Assembly: GCF_039634785.1 (NCBI RefSeq)
Contig: NZ_JBBIAB010000005.1
Location: 124,001 to 188,000, forward strand
Direction of reading: 5' to 3'
DNA from: Tistrella mobilis
GTDB lineage: Bacteria > Pseudomonadota > Alphaproteobacteria > Tistrellales > Tistrellaceae
DNA length: 64,000 nt
In this document: in pieces, positions 27,368 to 36,125 of the stretch
Layout of the letters: the number at the start of each line of letters is the position of its first letter
Position numbering within the stretch: position 1 is the first letter of the stretch
Notes under the pieces: model-generated
What the model saw: the letters and a program-made list of their open reading frames with translations, nothing else
Databases searched by the model: none
What the model was told of the DNA's origin: nothing
Position numbers and translations under genes: made by a program

Positions 27368-27407
27368 ACGGCCGCACCATCCGATGGATGGCGCGGCCGT
27401 TGTCGTT
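27368..27407 (+). terminator. Terminator after tRNA-Pro
   Basis: Inverted repeat 27368-27400: ACGGCCGC, one A-C mismatch, CCATCC, GAT loop, GGATGG and GCGGCCGT, followed by TGTCGTTTC. Confidence 0.65.
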
Positions 27408-27557
27408 TCAGCAGCCGATGGATCCGCCCCGACCAGACTGCATCGCCGCGTATTTTGATCCGGACCGCAACCCGGCATTGTCGACGGGCCGCCGGCTCTG
27501 CTTGAATGCCGTGTCGCGGACCGGTCCGCGAGGACCGCGGAGAAAAAGGAGCGAGGC

Positions 27558-28682
27558 GTGGCACAACCGGATCTGGATGCCGTGGTCGTGGGCGCAGGTG
27601 TCGTGGGGCTGGCCGTTGCCGAACGGTTGGCACGGGCCGGGCGTAGCGTGACGGTCCTGGAAGGCGGGCCACGTTTCGGCGAAGGCGCCAGCAGCCGCAA
27701 TTCCGAAGTCGTTCATGCCGGCCTGTATTATCCCGCGGGCAGTCTGAAGGCCGAGTGCTGCCTTGAAGGCCGTGAACGGCTGGCGTCATTCGCTGCCGAA
27801 ACCGGGATCGGCTATCGACGATTGGGGAAGCTGGTGGTCGCCGCCACTGCCGAAGAGGCACCGCGGCTTGATGCCATTCTGGCCCGCGCCCATGCCAATG
27901 GCGCCACCGAGGTGGAGCCGCTGCCGGCGCCCCGGGCGCGGGAGATGGAGCCGGCGCTGGCTGTCCATGCAGCGCTGTGGTCGCCTGCCTCTGCCATCAT
28001 CGACAGCCATGAACTGATGGCGGTGCTGCTTGCCCGGCTGGAAGCGCAGGGCGGCATGCTGGTCACACATACGCCGGTGCTGGCCGGCCGGGCGGACGCG
28101 CAGGGCATCACCCTGGCGACCGGCGGTGCCGAGCCGGCGGAGTTCACCTGTGACATCCTGGTCAATGCGGCCGGCCTCGGTGCGCCGGCATTGGCCCATG
28201 CGATCGATGGGCCCGGTGTTCCCGCAGACCTGGCGGTGCCGGTGCGCTTCGCGAAGGGGAATTACTTCCGGCTGGACGGAGCCCGTGCCCCCTTCAGCCA
28301 CCTGATCTACCCGGTGCCCGAGGCGGGAGGGCTTGGCGTGCACCTGACCCTCGATCTGGCCGGGCAGGCACGCTTCGGCCCCGATGTGGAGTGGGTCGAC
28401 GATCCTTCGGCGCTGGCGGTGGATCCGACGCGCGCGGACGGTTTTGCAGGCGCGATCCGCCATTGGTGGCCCGGCATGCCCGATGTCGCCCTGGTGCCCG
28501 ATTACGCCGGCATTCGCCCAAAGATTGTCGGCCCGGGTGAAGCCGATGCCGATTTTCGCATAGATGGGCCTGACCGCCATGGGATCGGCGGGCTGGTCCA
28601 TCTGCTGGGCATCGAAAGCCCGGGGTTGACCGCAGCTTTGGCGCTGGCCGAACGGGTCGTGGCCCGGCTGGGCCTCGGATAA
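27558..28682 (+). CDS. FAD-dependent oxidoreductase, L-2-hydroxyglutarate oxidase-like
   Basis: 374 residues of the DAO family. The Rossmann dinucleotide motif GAGVVGLAVAERLA lies at 12-25. The segment SSRNSEVVHAGLYYPAGSLKA (45-65) with its HAGxYY core is typical of the L-2-hydroxyglutarate oxidase/LhgO branch. C-terminal landmarks are GIRPKIVGPG and LLGIESPGLTAALALA. The likely reaction is oxidation of L-2-hydroxyglutarate to 2-oxoglutarate with electron transfer to quinone or oxygen, a metabolite-repair step; a glycerol-3-phosphate dehydrogenase paralogue is less likely. It has GGAGCGAGG upstream and stands alone. Confidence 0.82.
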   Translation: MAQPDLDAVVVGAGVVGLAVAERLARAGRSVTVLEGGPRFGEGASSRNSEVVHAGLYYPAGSLKAECCLEGRERLASFAAETGIGYRRLGKLVVAATAEEAPRLDAILARAHANGATEVEPLPAPRAREMEPALAVHAALWSPASAIIDSHELMAVLLARLEAQGGMLVTHTPVLAGRADAQGITLATGGAEPAEFTCDILVNAAGLGAPALAHAIDGPGVPADLAVPVRFAKGNYFRLDGARAPFSHLIYPVPEAGGLGVHLTLDLAGQARFGPDVEWVDDPSALAVDPTRADGFAGAIRHWWPGMPDVALVPDYAGIRPKIVGPGEADADFRIDGPDRHGIGGLVHLLGIESPGLTAALALAERVVARLGLG

Positions 28683-28768
28683 GGCGGCAACGTCGCGTTT
28701 TTCTCAGGCCGTCATGCCTTTATCTTAATCTTTCAGGCAATGATGGTCGCAGACGGTGGAGACGGTGA

Positions 28769-29212
28769 ATGGGGGAGCTTCGGCACGTACTGCTCGTCGA
28801 GGACGAGCCCGACCTGCGCGAACTCGTTCGGCTGGCCCTCTCCGCGGTCGGCCGGATCGACGTCACGGTCTGCGCCGACGGCCAGACGGCGCTGGAGACG
28901 TTCGACGCCGCCCGCCATGACCTGGTTCTTCTGGATGTCATGATGCCGGGCATGGATGGCCCGGAAACCCTTCGGCGGCTTCGCGGTTTACCGGGAGGAG
29001 CTGCGGTGCCTGCCGTCTTTCTGACGGCGCGTACCCGCACGGACCTGGACGGTGTCGACGGGGTCGCCGCTGCCGCCGTCATCGCAAAACCGTTCGATCC
29101 CTTGACTCTGGCGGCAGAACTGCACGCAATTTATCAGGCTCTGCCGCCGCGTGACCGCGCGGATGACGCCCCGTCCGAACCGATCCTCACCGAACGGAGA
29201 AGCTGGTCGTGA
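28769..29212 (+). CDS. Response regulator receiver protein
   Basis: 147 residues consisting of one receiver domain and a short tail. Phosphorylation site Asp56 in LLDVMMPGMDG, acidic pocket Glu11/Asp12, Thr86 and Lys107 (AKPFDP) are all present. There is no DNA-binding output domain, so it probably passes phosphate or acts by protein contact. The GTGA overlap with the following HPt-CutA gene suggests that the HPt domain is its partner in a phosphorelay. No histidine kinase gene is next to it. Confidence 0.9.
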   Translation: MGELRHVLLVEDEPDLRELVRLALSAVGRIDVTVCADGQTALETFDAARHDLVLLDVMMPGMDGPETLRRLRGLPGGAAVPAVFLTARTRTDLDGVDGVAAAAVIAKPFDPLTLAAELHAIYQALPPRDRADDAPSEPILTERRSWS

Positions 29213-29937
29213 CCGATCGTCCTGAAACCGATGGTCCCGAGACCGACCGGGACGGCAGGGTCGGTGGCGCCACCGACGTCATCGCGGCCCTGACCGAGGA
29301 GTTCCGGCAGGGCATGCCCGCACGCGTTGCCCGGATCCGGGAAGGCGTCGTCGCCTGGCGCGACCGGGGCGAGGCCGGGGGGCTGGATGACGCGGAGCGG
29401 GCAGCGCATTCCCTTGCCGGCGCCGCCGGCAGCTTCGGTTTTCCGAAGGTCGGTGAAGCTGCACGACAGCTGGAGCGGCTTCTGGAAAGCGCACAGGCCG
29501 GCGCGCTGGCCGGGGGTGAAGACGTTGCACATGCCCTGTCGGCACTTGCCCTGGCGGTCGACGGCGTGGCACCGCTCGACGCGGCCGAGCGGTGCCTTGT
29601 CGAAGCGGCCGGCATGGTCGCGCGCCCCATGGTGGCCTATGTCACCTGCAGCAGCCGCGACGAGGCGCTGACGATCGGCCGCGCGCTTGTCGAGGAACGC
29701 CTGGCCGCCTGCTGCAATCTGATCGGCGGCATGACGGCGATCTACCGCTGGGAAGGCAGGGTGGAGACGGGCGAGGAGGTGGTGTTGATCGCCAAGACGA
29801 CCGCCGATCGTCTGGAGCTTCTGACAGAGCGGGTGATCGCCCTGCACAGCTATGACCTCCCGGGCATATCCGCCTGGCCGATCGAGGGTGGATCTGCCGG
29901 TTTCCTGGCCTGGATCGCGCAGGAATGCCATAGTTGA
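29209..29937 (+). CDS. HPt domain - CutA fusion protein
   Basis: 242 residues with two unrelated domains in one frame. Residues about 20-130 are an HPt helical bundle with the phosphorylatable His67 in ERAAHSLAGAAGSFGF. Residues about 139-240 are a CutA1 domain: MVAYVTCSSRDEALTIGRAL, ERLAACCNLI, YRWEGRVETGEEVVLIAKT and LHSYDLPGISAWPI are hallmark CutA segments. CutA is a small trimeric ferredoxin-like protein linked to divalent-metal tolerance. No stop codon separates the halves, but internal ATGs at 29614 (Met136) and 29629 (Met141) could also give a free CutA. The GTG start overlaps the response regulator stop. A frameshift or sequencing error joining two genes cannot be ruled out. Confidence 0.82.
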   Translation: MTDRPETDGPETDRDGRVGGATDVIAALTEEFRQGMPARVARIREGVVAWRDRGEAGGLDDAERAAHSLAGAAGSFGFPKVGEAARQLERLLESAQAGALAGGEDVAHALSALALAVDGVAPLDAAERCLVEAAGMVARPMVAYVTCSSRDEALTIGRALVEERLAACCNLIGGMTAIYRWEGRVETGEEVVLIAKTTADRLELLTERVIALHSYDLPGISAWPIEGGSAGFLAWIAQECHS

Positions 29938-30067
29938 GCAGGAATGCGGTGGCTGACCGGCAGCTCCGATGCAGGGCACTGGACCCGCCGGCGCTGCGGA
30001 TGCTAGATCAGGTGGCCGGCTGCGTGGGGCTCCCCGACCTGCGGCGCGGCACGCGAGCGGAGAAGGT

Positions 30068-31336
30068 ATGACCGGACGGCAGATCACCATCTGGGACTTC
30101 GGAGTCGAGACGGCGGAGCCGCCCCATGCGCCCGCCCTGGCCGAAGCTTTCGAGGATCTGGCCGACTGGGCACCGGTGTCGTGGCCTGAAGAGGCGAGGG
30201 CGGCGGGCGATCTGTTTCCCGAGGCGCCGCGTTTCCGTTTCCGTCTGGACGACGGTGCCATCGCCCAGGCTTTTCCGCAGACCCTGCACCGCGAGCTGAT
30301 CGCCAGCGCCGGATTTCAGCGGCTGCGCGACATCTCGTTCCTGGGGGTCATCGACCGGCTGTTCCACCCGAACGGCAAGCCGTCTTTCGTCCGGCATAAC
30401 CGCTATCATCATTCGCTGGGCGTGGCGCTGCTGGCGGTCAGCTACTGCCGGCTGGCGGGCGTTCAGCCGCGTGACCGCGATCTGCTGATTGCCGCCGCCC
30501 TGCTCCACGATGTGGGTCACGGGCCGCTGTCGCATACGCTGGAGCCGGTCTTCGCCGACCGGTTCGGTATCGATCATCACGCGGCGACGGCGGCGGTGAT
30601 CCGGGGCGAGGTGCCGATCGGTCGCGATGTTCGCGCCGTGCTCGACCGGCATGGCGTCGACCCCGACGAGGTGGTCGCCCTGATTGCCCGCCGGTCGAAC
30701 CGCCCGCATGCGCATCTGTTCTCCGGCCCGATCAACATCGATACGATCGACGGCATCTGCCGTGCGAACACCTATCTCCACCGGGCGCCGGTCGATGCCC
30801 ATCCGCTGATCTCGGTTCTGGCGCTGGCCCGGGTCGACCGTGCCGGGGTGCGCCGCCTGGATGGTTTCTGGCGGCTGAAGGAGCGGATCTACGACAGTTT
30901 CATCTATGGTGACGTCTGCCGCTCGGCCGATGCGCTGGTGCAGCGTCATGTCGACCAGACGATCGACCGCTACCGGGCCGAGGATTTCTTCCTGACCGAG
31001 CGCGCTCTGCTCGGCCGCGTGCGTGATCTCCAGGCGCTGATCGCCATCCTGGTGGGCCATATCCATGCCGATTTCCGTGCGGCCCGTGCTGCCGCTGCCG
31101 GCCGCAAGCGGGCAGCCGCCGAGCCGGCGGTGCCTGTCGAGATGGTCATGGGGCGCGAGCGCCGCTTCACCATCGAGCCCGACGTGGTGCTGGACTCTCC
31201 CGAAGCCTATGCCCGGCGCTACCGCGAGGTGAAGACCCGCCGCAAGCGGCCGCTTTACGGCCTCTCCGCGCTGGCTGCCATCGCGGCCGAGGGGGCAGGC
31301 GGGCGTCAGCCCGACCTGTTCGGCGTGGCGGCATGA
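30068..31336 (+). CDS. HD domain phosphohydrolase (dNTPase/SAMHD1-like)
   Basis: 422 residues. The N-terminal 60 residues are acidic and not recognised. The HD core follows: FQRLRDISFLGVIDRLF, RYHHSLGVALLAVSYC (His114/His115), and the metal motif LLHDVGHGPLSHTLEP (His147-Asp148, His151). The order resembles the dGTPase/SAMHD1/YdhJ-type HD family, which hydrolyses nucleotides or phosphoesters. The C-terminal part carries a basic, Ala-rich helix (about 335-355) and KTRRKRPLYGLS. The start at 30068 has GAGAAGG. The stop overlaps a nucleotidyltransferase gene by ATGA, so the two act together. The substrate is unknown. Confidence 0.82.
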   Translation: MTGRQITIWDFGVETAEPPHAPALAEAFEDLADWAPVSWPEEARAAGDLFPEAPRFRFRLDDGAIAQAFPQTLHRELIASAGFQRLRDISFLGVIDRLFHPNGKPSFVRHNRYHHSLGVALLAVSYCRLAGVQPRDRDLLIAAALLHDVGHGPLSHTLEPVFADRFGIDHHAATAAVIRGEVPIGRDVRAVLDRHGVDPDEVVALIARRSNRPHAHLFSGPINIDTIDGICRANTYLHRAPVDAHPLISVLALARVDRAGVRRLDGFWRLKERIYDSFIYGDVCRSADALVQRHVDQTIDRYRAEDFFLTERALLGRVRDLQALIAILVGHIHADFRAARAAAAGRKRAAAEPAVPVEMVMGRERRFTIEPDVVLDSPEAYARRYREVKTRRKRPLYGLSALAAIAAEGAGGRQPDLFGVAA

Positions 31337-32376
31337 CCGCCGATCATGCCCCCGTCGGCGCGGGCTTCACGGCCCTCGAGGCCGACGCCCCGCATCTGGT
31401 GCAGCTGCGCCGACGCACGGAGGCGCAACTCGGGCGGCTTTCCGATGCCCTGCCGATGGTACCGGTGCTGGACGATGACGACCTCTTCCGCGGGGCCGAG
31501 CCTGCGGGTGTGATTGAATCCGGCCTGTCGGTGGTGGTCTGCGGATCCTATGGCCGCGGCGAGGCCGGCCCGCAGGCGGATCTGGACAGCTATGTGCTTT
31601 ACGAGCCGGAGCGGGCCGCCGAGGCCAGGGCCCGGGTGCTGGCCCGGCGGGTTCACGGGGCGGCGAAAGCGGCGGGTATCCGCCAGCCGGCGGATGGCGG
31701 CGCCTTCGAGAGTGCCCAGTCCACCGATGCCCTGATCAACACCATCGGTGGCGTTGCGGATGTCAACCAGATCACCACCCGCCGCCTGCTGATGCTGCTG
31801 GAGGGGCGGGCACTCGCCGGCGAGGCCGTCTTCCGCCGGACCCTCGACGGGCTGATCGCCACCTATGTGCAGGATCATCATGGTCGCGACGATCCGGCGA
31901 CCTTTCTGCTCAACGACGTGATCCGCTATTACCGCAGCATCTGCGTCGATTTCGAGATGAAGACCCGGGGGGCCGAGGCCAAGGGCTGGGGCCTGCGTAA
32001 TGTGAAGCTCGTCTTCTCACGCAAGCTGCTCTACGTCTCGGGCGTGGTGGCTGCGGCCGAAACGGCGGGGCTCGCCGTGGACGAGAAGCGCCGCCTGCTC
32101 GGCGGCCTTCTGGGCCGCCCGCCGATCGACCGCATGCTCGATGTCTGCGGCCCGGTGGCACTGGCGCCGGCGCTCAGCCACTACGATCGGTTTCTGGCGG
32201 CACTCGATGATCCGGCGAATCGCGCCGCTCTCGATGTGCCGCCGGCCGAAGCCAGGGCATTGCCGCTCTATCGCGAGCTTAAGGACGAGGCGGCCGGCTT
32301 CAGCCGTGAACTCATGATCCTGATCGAGACCCGCTATCCCGCGGATCATCCGCTTCGCCTTCGGCTGGTGCTCTGA
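31333..32376 (+). CDS. Nucleotidyltransferase-like protein paired with HD hydrolase
   Basis: 347 residues. A polymerase-beta-type nucleotidyltransferase signature lies at 70-90: CGSYGRGEAGPQADLDSYVLY, with Gly71-Ser72 and the metal-binding Asp83 and Asp85. A third acidic residue is plausible in the FESAQSTDALINTIGG region. The C-terminal half is helical (LLNDVIRYYRSICVDFEMK, GLRNVKLVFSRKLLYVSG) and may bind the substrate, somewhat as in GlnD/DUF294-like proteins. It could transfer AMP or UMP to a protein or RNA, with the overlapping HD protein as the reversing or partner hydrolase. This pairing is inferred from the overlap only. No HEPN or Cas-like gene is nearby. Confidence 0.72.
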   Translation: MTADHAPVGAGFTALEADAPHLVQLRRRTEAQLGRLSDALPMVPVLDDDDLFRGAEPAGVIESGLSVVVCGSYGRGEAGPQADLDSYVLYEPERAAEARARVLARRVHGAAKAAGIRQPADGGAFESAQSTDALINTIGGVADVNQITTRRLLMLLEGRALAGEAVFRRTLDGLIATYVQDHHGRDDPATFLLNDVIRYYRSICVDFEMKTRGAEAKGWGLRNVKLVFSRKLLYVSGVVAAAETAGLAVDEKRRLLGGLLGRPPIDRMLDVCGPVALAPALSHYDRFLAALDDPANRAALDVPPAEARALPLYRELKDEAAGFSRELMILIETRYPADHPLRLRLVL

Positions 32377-32419
32377 GACCTCAGGGTGCAGCGGCGACCC
32401 GCCTCGGTGACACGGCCGG

Positions 32420-33379
32420 CTACGGACATCTGCGGTCTCCTCGTGAATAGCCCGCCTCGCCATCGAACTCGTCCGCCAGCCGGTCGATCAGGCGGCGCAC
32501 GGCCGGAACCAGACCGCGGCGGGATGGGAAGGCGGCATGCACTGCGCCTGATGGCGGGTGCCAGTCGGGCAGCAGGGCAACCAGCCGTCCGGCCTCCAGA
32601 TGCGGGGCCACCAGATAATCCGGCAGGATGGTGACGCCGATGCCGGCCAGGGCCATGTGATGCAGGGTGGGCAGATCATCGACGGCCAGCCGCGGATGAT
32701 GGGCCACCCGCACGATCTCGCCGCCGGGCCCGGTGAGCACCCAATGATGGGGCGGGCTGGCGTCATTGCCCGCATGGCTGCGCATCCCCGGAAGGGTCTG
32801 GGCGATGGTCGGCAGTGTCGCGATCTCTTCAGGCCGGGTGACGGGGGGGCGGCCATGCAGCAGCTGCGGTGACGCCACGACCACGCTCGCGCTTTGTCCC
32901 AGGATCCGCACCACCAGATCGGTGTCCTCAAGCGGCAGAGGCCGGACCCTCAGCGCCAGATCGAAGCCTTCCTCGATCACATCCACCCGCCGCTGGGTCG
33001 CCTCCACCTCCACCCGGACTTCAGGATAGTCGGCCATGAAGCGGGAAAGGATGGGTGCTATCGCCGTGAACAGCAGCGGCAGCGGGCAACTCATCCGGAT
33101 CAGGCCGCGCGGCTCCGCCCGGCTGTGATCGATCACCTCCTGTGCGGCCTCTGCGGCGGCGATCACGGCCTGACAATGGCGGTGATAGGCGCGGCCGACC
33201 TCGGTCACCGTCCAGGCGCGGGTATTGCGCTGGATCAGCCGCACGCCGAGACGGTCTTCGAGTGCGGCGAGCCGCCGGCTGACCGTGGATTTGGGCAGGC
33301 TCAACGCGCGGGCGGCAGCGGCGACACCGCCATGCTCGACGATGCGGGCAAAGATCATCAGATCGTTCAGGTCCTGCAT
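32420..33379 (-). CDS. LysR family regulator divergent from azoreductase
   Basis: 319 residues. The N-terminal LysR winged helix-turn-helix (DLMIFARIVEHGGVAAAARALSLPKSTVSRRLAALEDRLG) spans about 5-45 and the rest is the periplasmic-binding-protein-like co-inducer domain. It is of the CrgA/AaeR-like branch that often controls a divergently oriented reductase gene. The 133-base spacer to the azoreductase carries an inverted repeat at 33398-33413, the likely operator. Ligand unknown; quinones or azo compounds are plausible from context. Confidence 0.88.
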   Translation of the reverse strand: MQDLNDLMIFARIVEHGGVAAAARALSLPKSTVSRRLAALEDRLGVRLIQRNTRAWTVTEVGRAYHRHCQAVIAAAEAAQEVIDHSRAEPRGLIRMSCPLPLLFTAIAPILSRFMADYPEVRVEVEATQRRVDVIEEGFDLALRVRPLPLEDTDLVVRILGQSASVVVASPQLLHGRPPVTRPEEIATLPTIAQTLPGMRSHAGNDASPPHHWVLTGPGGEIVRVAHHPRLAVDDLPTLHHMALAGIGVTILPDYLVAPHLEAGRLVALLPDWHPPSGAVHAAFPSRRGLVPAVRRLIDRLADEFDGEAGYSRGDRRCP

Positions 33380-33397
33380 CGGCCACCTCGCCCTGGC

Positions 33398-33468
33398 GTT
33401 CCACCAATGGAACGTATTATCCAGGATTTGCCATCTGGTGTCAGGCCCGTTCCATCGGCAGGTATAGG
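33398..33468. promoter_or_regulatory. Divergent operator/promoter region of lysR and azoR
   Basis: A perfect inverted repeat GTTCCA-CCAA-TGGAAC at 33398-33413 fits the T-N11-A type LysR site, and a second half-site GTTCCA lies at 33449-33454. A -10-like TATAGG at 33463-33468 faces azoR and has no good -35, as expected for an activator-dependent promoter. Confidence 0.5.
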
Positions 33469-33512
33469 GCGAAGGTTTTTCACCGTCTCAACATCACTCA
33501 AGGATGTCCGCC

Positions 33513-34142
33513 ATGAAGCTGCTCCAGATCCACTCCAGCGCCGCGGAAGGCGAATCGGTCAGCCGCCAGCTGGTCGAGACCATCACCACCGCCATTGCCG
33601 AGGCCGTGCCGGGCCTCGAAATCGTCACCCGTGATCTGGCGGCCCACGAGCTGCCGCATCTGTCGGCGGAGCGCATGCCGGTGGTCCGTGCCGGCAAGAC
33701 CGAGGATCTGACGCCGGTCCAGCAGGATGAGCTGGCGCTGGCCGAGGCCGTGCTCGACGAGTTCCTGTCGGCGGATGTCGTGGTGGTCGGCGCGCCGATG
33801 TACAATTTCTCGGTGCCGAGCCAGCTCAAGGCCTGGATCGATCGTCTGGCCCGCGCCGGCCGCACCTTCCGCTACGGTCCGAATGGTGCCGAAGGCCTGG
33901 CCGGTGGTCGCAAGGTGATCGTGGTGTCGAGCCGTGGTGGTGTCTATTCGTCCAACCCGGCCATGGCCGCCTTCGACCATCAGGAAAGCTGGCTGAAGGC
34001 CGTGTTTGCCTTCATCGGCATCAGCGATGTCGAGATCGTCCGTGCCGAGGGCATCGGTATGGGCCCCGAGGCGCGCGCGAAGGCGATTGCCGCGGCCGAG
34101 GCCGAGATCGCCCGTCTGGTGCCGCAGGCGGTTGCCGCCTGA
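33513..34142 (+). CDS. azoR: FMN-dependent NADH-azoreductase
   Basis: 209 residues of the AcpD/AzoR flavodoxin-like family. N-terminal KLLQIHSSAAEGESVSRQLVE is the FMN phosphate-binding loop; the central VVGAPMYNFSVPSQLKAWIDR and the VVSSRGGVYS loop are hallmark sequences. The enzyme reduces azo compounds and quinones with NADH, a detoxification role. The ATG at 33513 has an AAGGA site eight bases upstream; an ATG at 33504 is less well placed. Expression is probably controlled by the divergent LysR gene. Confidence 0.93.
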   Translation: MKLLQIHSSAAEGESVSRQLVETITTAIAEAVPGLEIVTRDLAAHELPHLSAERMPVVRAGKTEDLTPVQQDELALAEAVLDEFLSADVVVVGAPMYNFSVPSQLKAWIDRLARAGRTFRYGPNGAEGLAGGRKVIVVSSRGGVYSSNPAMAAFDHQESWLKAVFAFIGISDVEIVRAEGIGMGPEARAKAIAAAEAEIARLVPQAVAA

Positions 34143-34159
34143 CGGCTGCTGCGCAGCCG
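34143..34159. terminator. Short hairpin between azoR and histidine phosphatase gene
   Basis: Arms CGGCTGC and GCAGCCG around TGC, in the 22-base gap between two converging genes. No T-tract. Confidence 0.4.
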
Positions 34160-34164
34160 CGCCG

Positions 34165-34770
34165 TCAGCTCCCCGGGATCCAGCAGCGCCACGACCCGTC
34201 GCGGGCGCGCTGGAACACCAGCGGCACGGCGTTCTGCGCCTTCTCGACCGGCATCGGCGCGCCGAGCAGCTTCGAGAGGGCGAGCGATGTGCCCGAGTGC
34301 GCGACGATCAGCGGGCGGCGCGGGCTGCCCATCATGCGCAGCGCCCCTGCAAGAGCATGTGCCGTCCGATCCAGGAACGCCGCCCAGGGCTCACCCCCGG
34401 GCGGCGTTTCTTCGTAGGGCGGCCGGTCGCCGAGCGGCGCACCTTCATACATGCCCCAGTTCCGTTCGCGCAGGCCCGGGACCAGCTGCACCACATCGGT
34501 CATGCCCAGCCCTTCGGCGATGATCGCCGCGGTGCTCCGTGCCCGCAGCATCGGGCTTGCGGCGATGGCATCGGGGCCGAGGGCGCGAACCGGTTCGATG
34601 GCCGCCCAGGCTTCCGCGCGGCCGGTTTCGTCCAGCGGGATGTCGCTCTGGCCGGCGACGCGGCCCTCGGCATTGAAGGCCGTGCGGCCATGGCGCAGAA
34701 AGATCAGCCGGTCGACCGATGCAAGGGCGGGCAGGGCAGGATCTGCCCCGGGGAAATGCGACGGAGCCAT
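34165..34770 (-). CDS. Histidine phosphatase family protein
   Basis: 201 residues of the phosphoglycerate-mutase-like fold. The phosphate-accepting motif LRHGRT lies at 25-30 (His27), a second Arg lies in ASPMLRARSTA, the acid/base Glu in LRERNWGMYEG, and the second His in IVAHSGTSLALS. Members include cobalamin and phosphoglycerate phosphatases and many uncharacterised enzymes; the substrate is unknown. It is transcribed towards azoR and follows the metY gene by 39 bases on the same strand. Confidence 0.85.
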   Translation of the reverse strand: MAPSHFPGADPALPALASVDRLIFLRHGRTAFNAEGRVAGQSDIPLDETGRAEAWAAIEPVRALGPDAIAASPMLRARSTAAIIAEGLGMTDVVQLVPGLRERNWGMYEGAPLGDRPPYEETPPGGEPWAAFLDRTAHALAGALRMMGSPRRPLIVAHSGTSLALSKLLGAPMPVEKAQNAVPLVFQRARDGSWRCWIPGS

Positions 34771-34808
34771 GAACGGAATGGAAGCCTCGGGTCGGGGGAC
34801 TTATATGG

Positions 34809-36125
34809 TCAGAGCTGCGCGAAGGCCTGGTCGAGATCTGCGATCAGGTCGTCGACCGTCTCGATGCCGATCGAAATCCGGATGACATCGTCACCGGCGC
34901 CGCTCTTCGTCCGGTCTTCGGGCGACAGCTGGCGATGGGTGGTCGAGGCGGGGTGCAGGATCAGGGACCGGGTGTCGCCGACATTGGCGAGATGGCTGAA
35001 CAGTTCCACGCTTTCCACCAGCCGGATACCGGCTTCATAGCCGCCCTTCAGACCGAAGGTGAAGACCGGGGCGACGCCGCGCGGCATCTGCCGGCATCCC
35101 AGATCGTATTGCGGGCTGGATGGCAGACCGGCATACGAGACCCAGGCGACCTTCGGATGGGCTTCCAGCCACGCCGCGACCGCCTTGGCATTCGCAACAT
35201 GGCGGTCCATGCGCAGCGGCAGGGTCTCGATCCCGGTCATGATCATGAAGGCGTTGAAGGGCGAGAGCGTCGGGCCGAAATCCCGCAGCGCCACGGCATG
35301 GGCATGGACGGTAAAGGCAAAGTCGCCGAAGGTCTCTTCGAACCGCAGGCCGTGATAGCCGGGATTGGGTTCGGACAGCGACGGGAACTTGCCGGACGCC
35401 TTCCAGTCGAACCGGCCGCTTTCCACGATCGCCCCGCCCAGCGAATTGCCGTGGCCGCCCAGAAACTTGGTCAGCGAATGGGTGACGAGATCGGCGCCCA
35501 GATCGAAGGGCCGACAGAGATAGGGGCTGGGAATGGTGTTGTCGACGATCAGCGGCAGGCCATGGGCATGGGCGACATCGGCGAGGGCGGCAATGTCGGT
35601 GAGCACGCCCGAAGGGTTGGACTGGCTTTCGACGAACACCGCCTTGGTGCGCGGCCCGATCGCCCTGGCGACCTCGTCGGGGTCGCGGGCGTCGACGAAG
35701 CTGCAGCCCCAGCCGAAGCGCTTGAAGCTCTGGCTGAACTGCGTGTACGAGCCGCCATAGAGGAAGCGCGAGGCGACCAGATCGTCGCCGGCCTCCATCA
35801 GGCTGGCCAGCGCCAGGAACTGCGCGGCATGGCCGCTGGCGCAGGCGGTGGCGCCGCGGCCGCCTTCGAGTGCCGCCACCCGTTCCTCGAGCGCCGAAAC
35901 GCTGGGATTGCCCAGGCGCGAATAGATGTTGCCGAAGGTCTGCAGGTTGAACAGAGATGCGGCGTGATCGACGCTGTCGAACACGAAGGACGAGGTTTGA
36001 TAGATGGGCGTCACCCGCGCGCCGGTATGGGGCTCCGGCCGGTTGCCGGCATGGACGGCGAGGGTGGAGAAGCCGAAGCCGCTGGCGCCGCCTGCAGCAT
36101 CCGGCTTCTTCGTCTGATCGGTCAT
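34809..36125 (-). CDS. metY: O-acetylhomoserine aminocarboxypropyltransferase (sulfhydrylase)
   Basis: 438 residues, Cys/Met metabolism PLP-dependent family. N-terminal [31 protein letters not shown] is typical of MetY; the PLP lysine is in [13 protein letters not shown]. It makes homocysteine from O-acetylhomoserine and sulfide. The length and [11 protein letters not shown] motif favour MetY over MetZ/MetB. The start at 36125 overlaps the preceding CoA-binding gene by ATGA. The operon order on this strand is enoyl-CoA hydratase, CoA-binding protein, metY, possibly then the histidine phosphatase. Confidence 0.92.
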   Translation of the reverse strand: MTDQTKKPDAAGGASGFGFSTLAVHAGNRPEPHTGARVTPIYQTSSFVFDSVDHAASLFNLQTFGNIYSRLGNPSVSALEERVAALEGGRGATACASGHAAQFLALASLMEAGDDLVASRFLYGGSYTQFSQSFKRFGWGCSFVDARDPDEVARAIGPRTKAVFVESQSNPSGVLTDIAALADVAHAHGLPLIVDNTIPSPYLCRPFDLGADLVTHSLTKFLGGHGNSLGGAIVESGRFDWKASGKFPSLSEPNPGYHGLRFEETFGDFAFTVHAHAVALRDFGPTLSPFNAFMIMTGIETLPLRMDRHVANAKAVAAWLEAHPKVAWVSYAGLPSSPQYDLGCRQMPRGVAPVFTFGLKGGYEAGIRLVESVELFSHLANVGDTRSLILHPASTTHRQLSPEDRTKSGAGDDVIRISIGIETVDDLIADLDQAFAQL

